A stretch of DNA of 58,575 nt from Aquificaceae bacterium (GTDB lineage: Bacteria > Aquificota > Aquificia > Aquificales > Aquificaceae): contig JALWEG010000002.1 in assembly GCA_027014155.1 (NCBI GenBank), positions 1-58,575 of the forward strand. Reading direction: 5' to 3'. Position numbers and translations under genes: made by a program. A model generated the notes under the pieces. That model saw only the letters and a program-made list of their open reading frames with translations, did not search any database and was not told where the DNA came from. The number at the start of each line of letters is the position of its first letter. The first letter of the stretch is position 1. Shown piece by piece: positions 54,014-58,575 of the stretch.

Positions 54014-55376
54014 GGTTCAAAGTCCTAACGTAGGAAAGAAGGAAAGGCTTGAAAAAACTATCAAGCTCTACTCTGAAGTGCTAAAGTTCTACCTTGAAGT
54101 AATACCTAAGCTGGGTATGTATCACATAGCAAGTATGAGTAATAAGTCAGCTCTCTCTTTCCTTGAGCTTAACACGGTTCCGACCAAAGCTCACCCTAAT
54201 CCGAAATATCCAATCTTCTCAGGTGTTCAAACAAATATAAGAAGAAGTGCTATAAACAAGGCTGTAGGAATGGTAAAGAGTTATCTGTCCAATTTACTCA
54301 GGTGGCACAGGGAAGGAAAAGAGCTTGAACACTCCAAACCCTCTTATCCGAATCCTAAAAATTTCTCCCTTACTTATTACTCCACCGATGTGGAACTTAA
54401 GGACTTACTCCTAAGAAGAGAGAACGAATCTTTAGCCTTTGTAAGGCTGAAGGTAATAAACGACCGAGGAAATTATGAGTTTGTTAACTATCCCGTAAAG
54501 CCTTACAAGAGGTTCTACGAAAAGCTCTCCGGATTGCAAGCGGAAGGTTGGAAATTGAAAAACACCGCTACTCTGATAAAGAAGGATAAAGAGTTCTACA
54601 TGGCCGTTGTCCTTGAGAAGGTAGTAAAGAGAAAAAGGTTCAGGAATCCCGGATACGTGATAAACGTTGACCTTAACGTCCAAAGGAATTTGGCGTGTGT
54701 AGGGATATATGAGTTAGATTGGGAAGATAAGGTAAGCAAGTTTTACGGGATAAAGTTCATAAGTGGAAAGATTATAAAGCTTGTTCGCAAGAGAGATTAC
54801 TTGCTCGGAGAAATAAGGAGGAAACAGGCTCTAACGGGGAGGAGTCCCCAGGAAGGGGATAACGGTAAATTGTGGAGGAAGGTTAAGAACCTAAATAAGG
54901 ATATAGCTCTCAAGGTAGCGAAGGAGATAGACAAAGTGGCTCTTGACATGGCAAAGAAGGGAGATGTTGTAGTAGTCTTTGAAAAGCTCAAGGGATTAAG
55001 GGGGAAAAGAGGCAAGAGCAGGAAATTAAACAGAAATATAAACTATTGGATGAGGAAGAGCATTCAGGACAGGGTAGAGTATCTTTCTTTTGAGCACGGA
55101 TACGAGGTAAACTTCGTGTATCCGCACTACACCTCAAGAAGATGCTCTATGTGTGGGTCAAAAGGAGAGAGGTTCTCTCCTAAAGGCTCTAAGGCACTTT
55201 TTGGGTGTAAGGCATGCGGATATGTGGTAAATGCAGACGTTAATGCAGTCTTCAATCAACATTTTGCTTACCTGTCCTATCTCCTACATGGAGGTAGGAA
55301 AGCCCGACCTGTGGTTCGGGTGGGGATTTCGCCAAAAAGGCGGAGTCTCCAAAGGTCAACAGTTGTCCGTGTTTAG
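53985..55376 (+). CDS. tnpB: RNA-guided nuclease-like TnpB
   Basis: A 463-residue TnpB. The RuvC triad is present: D229 (INVDLNV), E333 (VVFEKLKG) and D418 (NADVNA), with a four-cysteine zinc finger (CSMCGSKG...CKACGY) between the last two. The 35-residue C-terminal tail beyond D418 is Arg/Val-rich and overlaps the candidate omegaRNA. GGAGATAC before the ATG is its ribosome site. In studied members TnpB cuts DNA matching the guide at the element's right flank. All catalytic residues look intact. Confidence 0.93.
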   Translation: MKLHKTLLLKVQSPNVGKKERLEKTIKLYSEVLKFYLEVIPKLGMYHIASMSNKSALSFLELNTVPTKAHPNPKYPIFSGVQTNIRRSAINKAVGMVKSYLSNLLRWHREGKELEHSKPSYPNPKNFSLTYYSTDVELKDLLLRRENESLAFVRLKVINDRGNYEFVNYPVKPYKRFYEKLSGLQAEGWKLKNTATLIKKDKEFYMAVVLEKVVKRKRFRNPGYVINVDLNVQRNLACVGIYELDWEDKVSKFYGIKFISGKIIKLVRKRDYLLGEIRRKQALTGRSPQEGDNGKLWRKVKNLNKDIALKVAKEIDKVALDMAKKGDVVVVFEKLKGLRGKRGKSRKLNRNINYWMRKSIQDRVEYLSFEHGYEVNFVYPHYTSRRCSMCGSKGERFSPKGSKALFGCKACGYVVNADVNAVFNQHFAYLSYLLHGGRKARPVVRVGISPKRRSLQRSTVVRV

Positions 55377-55417
55377 TGATGTTTTATGGCAACTGCTGAC
55401 ACCACACGGGGGGTCAA
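55280..55417 (+). ncRNA. Candidate omegaRNA scaffold at the tnpB 3' end
   Basis: Consecutive hairpins cover the end of tnpB: TCCTAC/GTAGGA (55282-55299), CCCGA/TCGGG (55303-55320), CGCC-AAAAA-GGCG (55330-55342). Then GTCAACAGTTGTC (55355-55367) pairs with GGCAACTGCTGAC (55388-55400) with one mismatch, and its loop CGTGT (55368-55372) pairs with ACACG (55404-55408), an H-type pseudoknot. Position and shape match omegaRNAs of TnpB. The guide would start just past 55417. Confidence 0.6.
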
Positions 55418-55436
55418 ACCGGATTAATATATTATC

Positions 55437-55529
55437 GGCTGGGAAAATAGCGCCTGCCGGACTCATTCCCAGCCTAAGTAAGGCGCTATACAAGTAGCCC
55501 GGCACCTCGGACTTTGCAAGGGTCTGAGG
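55437..55529 (+). promoter_or_regulatory. Multi-pseudoknot RNA-like leader of lysA
   Basis: Four complementary pairs: GGCTGGGAA/TTCCCAGCC (55437-55445 with 55466-55474), ATAGCGCC/GGCGCTAT (55447-55454 with 55482-55489), TGCCGG/CCGGCA (55455-55460 with 55499-55504) and CCTCGGAC/GTCTGAGG (55505-55512 with 55522-55529, one G-U). The first three cross each other (order a b c a' b' c'). AAGG before the lysA ATG is 16 bases after the last stem. This is either a folded RNA or a set of alternative pairings. No known riboswitch class was recognised. Confidence 0.6.
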
Positions 55530-55545
55530 TAATCAAGGTCGGTAA

Positions 55546-56805
55546 ATGCTCAAGGAATTTGAGTTAAAGGAGTTCAACTCTTACATAGACATCAGGAACG
55601 GTATCCTTCACCTTGAGGACGTGTCTTTGAAAGAGCTGGCTCGGGAGTTGGGAACGCCCCTATACGTATATAGCGCGAGCTTTATAAGGGACAAAGTTAG
55701 AGCCTACAGGGAAGCCTTTGAGGACGCCCTGATATGCTATGCGGTCAAGGCCAACTTCAATCCCGAGGTTATAAAGGTAGCTCTCTCGGAAGGCGCGGGA
55801 GCGGACATAGTATCCGGCGGGGAGCTTTACGCTGCACTGAAGGCGGGGGTTCCGGCGGACAGGATAGTTTATGCCGGCGTGGGGAAGACCGTTAAAGAGT
55901 TGGAATACGCGATAGATAAAGAAATCCTTATGTTCAACGTAGAGTCTAAGATGGAGCTGGAGGTCTTGGACCAGATAGCGGGCAGTCTGGGTAAGAAGGC
56001 GAGGGTTGCCGTGCGGGTAAACCCCGACGTGAACCCGAAGACTCACCCTTACATATCCACGGGAATGAAAAAGAGCAAGTTCGGCGTGGACATAGATACC
56101 GCCTTTGAGGAGTATATCTACGCCTCCCGTTTGCCCAACCTTGAAGTGGTGGGTATCCACTGCCATATAGGCTCTCAACTGCTGGACATATCCCCTTATA
56201 GGGAAGCCGTAGAGAAGGTCGTGAACCTGTATCACAGGCTAAGGAAGGAAGGGATAGAGATAAGGTATCTGGACATAGGTGGCGGTTTGGGTATAAAGTA
56301 CAGACCCGAAGACAGGGAGCCGACGCCTCACCAGTTGGCCGAGCTTTTGCTACCCGTATTGGAGGGCGTAGAGGCCAAGTTGATACTTGAACCGGGTAGG
56401 TCTATAACGGGAAACGCGGGCATACTGATAACGCAGGTTCAGTTCTTGAAAGACAAGGGTATAAAGCATTTCATAATCGTTGATGCGGGCATGAACGACC
56501 TGGTCAGGCCTGCCATATACGACGCCTTCCATTACGTCCTACCGGTGGAAAGCAAGGGCAGAGAGCACATAATAGCGGACGTGGTGGGACCCATCTGTGA
56601 GACGGGAGACTTCCTCGCCAAGGACAGGCGGATAGAGAATCTTGATAGAGGGGATTTTCTGGCGGTTCTCTCGGCCGGAGCTTACGGCTTTGCCATGTCC
56701 TCCCACTACAACGTGCGCCCGAGGGCCGCAGAGGTTCTCGTGGATAGGGGAAGCTACCGCGTGATAAGGGAGAGGGAAGACTACGACTACATTCTCGGGC
56801 CGTGA
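55546..56805 (+). CDS. lysA: Diaminopimelate decarboxylase
   Basis: A 419-residue PLP enzyme for the last step of lysine synthesis. Features: TPLYVYSASFIRDKVRAY, CYAVKANFNPEVIK (Lys binding PLP), GIHCHIGSQLLD, YLDIGGGLGIKY, EPGRSITGNAGI and ICETGDFLAKDR. Length is standard. The ATG at 55546 follows AAGGTCGGTAA. It overlaps folK by four bases (GTGA). The leader upstream is strongly structured. Confidence 0.97.
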   Translation: MLKEFELKEFNSYIDIRNGILHLEDVSLKELARELGTPLYVYSASFIRDKVRAYREAFEDALICYAVKANFNPEVIKVALSEGAGADIVSGGELYAALKAGVPADRIVYAGVGKTVKELEYAIDKEILMFNVESKMELEVLDQIAGSLGKKARVAVRVNPDVNPKTHPYISTGMKKSKFGVDIDTAFEEYIYASRLPNLEVVGIHCHIGSQLLDISPYREAVEKVVNLYHRLRKEGIEIRYLDIGGGLGIKYRPEDREPTPHQLAELLLPVLEGVEAKLILEPGRSITGNAGILITQVQFLKDKGIKHFIIVDAGMNDLVRPAIYDAFHYVLPVESKGREHIIADVVGPICETGDFLAKDRRIENLDRGDFLAVLSAGAYGFAMSSHYNVRPRAAEVLVDRGSYRVIREREDYDYILGP

Positions 56806-57293
56806 AGCGGGTATTCCTCTCCTTAGGCAGCAACGTCGGAGACAGGCTAGACTACATACTGGAAGCCATCGGATACCTCAAGGGTTTAGGAGAGGTGAGG
56901 GGTATCTCCACCCTGTATGAGAGTCCCGCTTGGGGTGTTGAGGAGCAGGGGGACTTCCTCAACGGAGCGCTGGAGATATACACCAACCTGCGACCCCGAG
57001 AGCTACTTTCCGAGCTAAAAAGGATAGAGAAGGCCGTAGGCAGGAAAGAGCGCTTTCGCTGGGGTCCGAGGGAGATAGACTTAGACATACTCCTTTACGA
57101 GGACTTGGTTATAGAGTCGGACTCCCTGAGCGTACCCCACCCTTATATGCACCTTAGGGACTTCGTTCTCGTGCCCCTTATAGAGTTAGACGGCGGTCTC
57201 ATTCACCCAAAACTCGGGCTGAGCTTGGGAAGGCTACTCGCTTGGACGGAGATAAGACTCAAGCCTTTTGCGTCCCTTTACAGAGTTCTATGA
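56802..57293 (+). CDS. folK: 6-Hydroxymethyl-7,8-dihydropterin pyrophosphokinase
   Basis: A 163-residue folate synthesis enzyme. LSLGSNVGDRLDYILEAIG, FLNGALEIYTNLRPRELL, RWGPREIDLDILLY and VPHPYMHLRDFVLVPLIEL are the HPPK motifs with the DxD metal site. Starts at GTG 56802 overlapping the lysA stop. It converges on and overlaps the phosphoribosyltransferase gene by 35 bases. Confidence 0.95.
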   Translation: MKRVFLSLGSNVGDRLDYILEAIGYLKGLGEVRGISTLYESPAWGVEEQGDFLNGALEIYTNLRPRELLSELKRIEKAVGRKERFRWGPREIDLDILLYEDLVIESDSLSVPHPYMHLRDFVLVPLIELDGGLIHPKLGLSLGRLLAWTEIRLKPFASLYRVL

Positions 57294-57903
57294 CCTCTTC
57301 GTCCGAGAGCTGGTGAAAGTCCCTGTAAAACATGCCTACGGCAAAGCCGGGACTGTCTGAGCGATGCAGGCACACGAGCTTATCAAAGGTTCTCTTGACC
57401 TCCTTCCCAACTTCCGAGGGACATACCGGAACGGCAAGCCATACCTCCTTCGCACCCCTGCTCCTTGCGAAGTTGCCGGCCGCAACGGCCGTGTAGCCCG
57501 TGGCTATCCCGTCGTCAATCACTATCACCCTCTTGTCCTTCATGTCCGGATATCCGTCCGGTAAAAAGAGGCTCTCTCTACGCTTTAGCTCTTCGTACTC
57601 CTTAGAGGCCGTATCCTCTATTACCTCTTTGGAAAGTCCTAAGTACTCAACGGTAGCCCTGTCCAGATAGAGGTTTCCCTCCGAGTCTATTGAACCGAAG
57701 GCCGCCTCGGGATTCCAGGGAATACCCAGCTTTCTTACCACCACCACGCTCATGGGGATACTCAGAGCCTTAGCTACCTCTTTGGCTACCGGAACGCCAC
57801 CCCTGGGTATAGCGAGAATTAGGAACTCCTTTGGGGATTCTATGTAGTCCCTTAGAAGCTCCGCGAGCCTTCTGCCCGCCTCCTCTCTATCGGAAAATAT
57901 CAT
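57259..57903 (-). CDS. Phosphoribosyltransferase-family protein
   Basis: A 214-residue type I PRTase. The PRPP-binding loop is VIVIDDGIATGYTAVAA, with AIPRGGVPVAKEVAKALS and VVVVRKLGIPWNPEAAFGSI before it. This is the stand-alone form annotated in many bacteria as a predicted PRTase; substrate unknown. The ATG at 57903 overlaps the stop of the next gene (ATGA). The frame continues upstream but that is out of context. Confidence 0.9.
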   Translation of the reverse strand: MIFSDREEAGRRLAELLRDYIESPKEFLILAIPRGGVPVAKEVAKALSIPMSVVVVRKLGIPWNPEAAFGSIDSEGNLYLDRATVEYLGLSKEVIEDTASKEYEELKRRESLFLPDGYPDMKDKRVIVIDDGIATGYTAVAAGNFARSRGAKEVWLAVPVCPSEVGKEVKRTFDKLVCLHRSDSPGFAVGMFYRDFHQLSDEEVIELCKGTQKA

Positions 57904-58256
57904 ATCCTTAGCTTGGTGAAAAGGGTGTGCAGGTTGTCCAGCTTCCTGTAGGTTTGGACAAGAACGTAGTTCACCTGTTCCGGTTCGGCAATACAAAAGT
58001 CGTAAAGTATGCCGCTTATATCCTTTAAAGCCTGGTAAAGGGTGGTGTAAAGCGCCTCGTCCAGCTTCTTCTCCGGATTGGGTATCTCTTCGTAAATCTT
58101 CTTTACCTGGTGGGTTATCTTAATCAGGTGATTGGCTATGTTGAGCATTTCTTGATTGTCCTCTCTGGTCTCCAGAACGTCCCTGTATCTCTCCTCTATC
58201 TCCTTGAACATGCTGTTAAAGAGCAAACCTTCCAGGAAGCTTATATCGCTGCCCAT
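57900..58256 (-). CDS. Small helical orphan protein
   Basis: A 118-residue, wholly helical and charged protein that I do not recognise. No signal or membrane segment. It starts at ATG 58256 and overlaps the PRTase gene as ATGA, so the two are coupled. A GC-rich imperfect hairpin lies just upstream (about 58268-58290). Confidence 0.65.
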   Translation of the reverse strand: MGSDISFLEGLLFNSMFKEIEERYRDVLETREDNQEMLNIANHLIKITHQVKKIYEEIPNPEKKLDEALYTTLYQALKDISGILYDFCIAEPEQVNYVLVQTYRKLDNLHTLFTKLRI

Positions 58257-58299
58257 CGTATCTGTGAACCTTTCCGCCTTTACGGAAGGAGCTTCCGAT

Positions 58300-58575
58300 A
58301 GAGATTACTCCCACCCGGAAGACCCGCATGGGGATTCCTGCTTCAACGAGAGATGGCTAACACCCTCCTCTGAGAGTATCCCGCCAGAGCTCTCTCCACA
58401 GGCGTTAGTCCGGGTTGCTCCAACCCTACCACCCGTCAGGTGGGTGAACCCTAAATCCTTTCGCTTCTAACCAACTACCAAACCTTTTACCACCAAGGTG
58501 GAGGCTGGCATCACACCCCTTTAGCTCTCCACCTGCATAAATTATTTTAGTTCTTCACCCCACTACGTGCAACAC
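58300..58575 (-). mobile_element. Right end of an IS200/IS605-type tnpB element (partial)
   Basis: On the minus strand the block GTTGAAGCAGGAATCCCC (58347-58330) is followed by a hairpin, CCCATGCGG/CCGGGTGGG (58332-58324 with 58318-58310, one mismatch), as at the right end and omegaRNA of many IS200/IS605 tnpB elements. Ahead of it a 30-codon frame ends LTPVERALAGYSQRRVLAISR-stop (58435-58343), like a TnpB C-terminal tail, but it is closed upstream by a stop. The rest lies beyond the window or is degenerate. No other gene in this stretch. Confidence 0.5.

Larger units (their letters stand above)
53316..55417 (+). mobile_element. IS607-family insertion sequence with tnpA and tnpB
   Basis: Serine-recombinase tnpA and tnpB overlap by 29 bases in the classical IS607 order. 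IS607 elements have no terminal inverted repeats, so the ends are estimated: the left end lies between the hsdR stop and tnpA, the right end near GGGGGGTCAA at 55408-55417. TTGACA at 53339-53344 with TAACTT 16 bases later may be the tnpA promoter. It sits between hsdR and lysA. Confidence 0.7.

Noticed and set aside
53316-55545. Group I intron around tnpA-tnpB (IStron)
   Set aside because: Conserved P, Q, R and S core elements of group I introns were not seen on either side.
55437-55545. HDV-like or twister ribozyme, or lysine riboswitch
   Set aside because: The order of stems (a b c a' b' c' then a hairpin) does not fit HDV, and conserved bases of twister and of the lysine riboswitch are absent.

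Overview
The window looks like a chromosomal segment of a thermophilic, chemolithoautotrophic bacterium of the Aquificaceae (Aquifex/Hydrogenobacter/Thermocrinis relatives). Indicators are an archaeal-type S-adenosylmethionine synthetase, a citryl-CoA synthetase-like large subunit of the reductive TCA cycle, a double-thioredoxin-fold protein disulfide oxidoreductase, a bacterial myo-inositol-phosphate synthase, fused NuoCD, many Lys/Glu-rich proteins, frequent GTG/TTG starts and very tight packing with overlapping genes on both strands. The family assignment is inference from gene content; no marker RNA is present.

Layout. 1-5850 (minus): complex I operon nuoA-B-CD-(Uma2-like gene)-H-I-J-K-L, with nuoL cut by the window edge and a well-formed promoter at 5880-5908. 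5905-9558 (minus): ino1-ffh-mat. 9685-14302 (plus): a disulfide oxidoreductase with a palindrome in its promoter, TPR and secreted proteins, tRNA-Leu(CAA), coaBC and glyA. 14268-19000: EAL/HDOD protein, rhodanese, panD, a GspK-like pseudopilin and two orphan genes, one strikingly AT-rich. 19041-28932: pdxA, tRNA-Asp, a FadL-type porin with an acyl-CoA ligase, a coiled-coil membrane protein, a ZnuABC-type metal transporter, queA, rpmB and aroC. 28919-33821 (minus): gap, ccsA, proA and rpoN. 33908-44540: thioredoxin-like, HIT, ABC ATPase, flgM, alcohol dehydrogenase, gatC, recA-pilT, cmk, CDP-alcohol transferase, recJ, DUF2227, mraY and a SPOUT methyltransferase.

44541-55417 is the accessory part: a type I restriction-modification locus (hsdM, hsdS, hsdR) carrying between its subunits an Abi-C-like gene broken by an exact 7-bp tandem duplication and two divergent RelE-type toxin-antitoxin modules with palindromes in their shared control region. 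It is followed by an IS607-type element with a serine recombinase, an apparently catalytically intact TnpB and a pseudoknotted candidate omegaRNA.

55418-58575: an intricately self-complementary leader precedes lysA, which overlaps folK. A phosphoribosyltransferase and a small orphan gene follow on the minus strand. The last ~275 bases resemble the right end of an IS200/IS605-type tnpB element entering from beyond the window.

The strongest candidates for undescribed biology are the multi-pseudoknot lysA leader, the layered defence/addiction locus with its broken Abi gene, and the Uma2-like gene translationally coupled inside the complex I operon.
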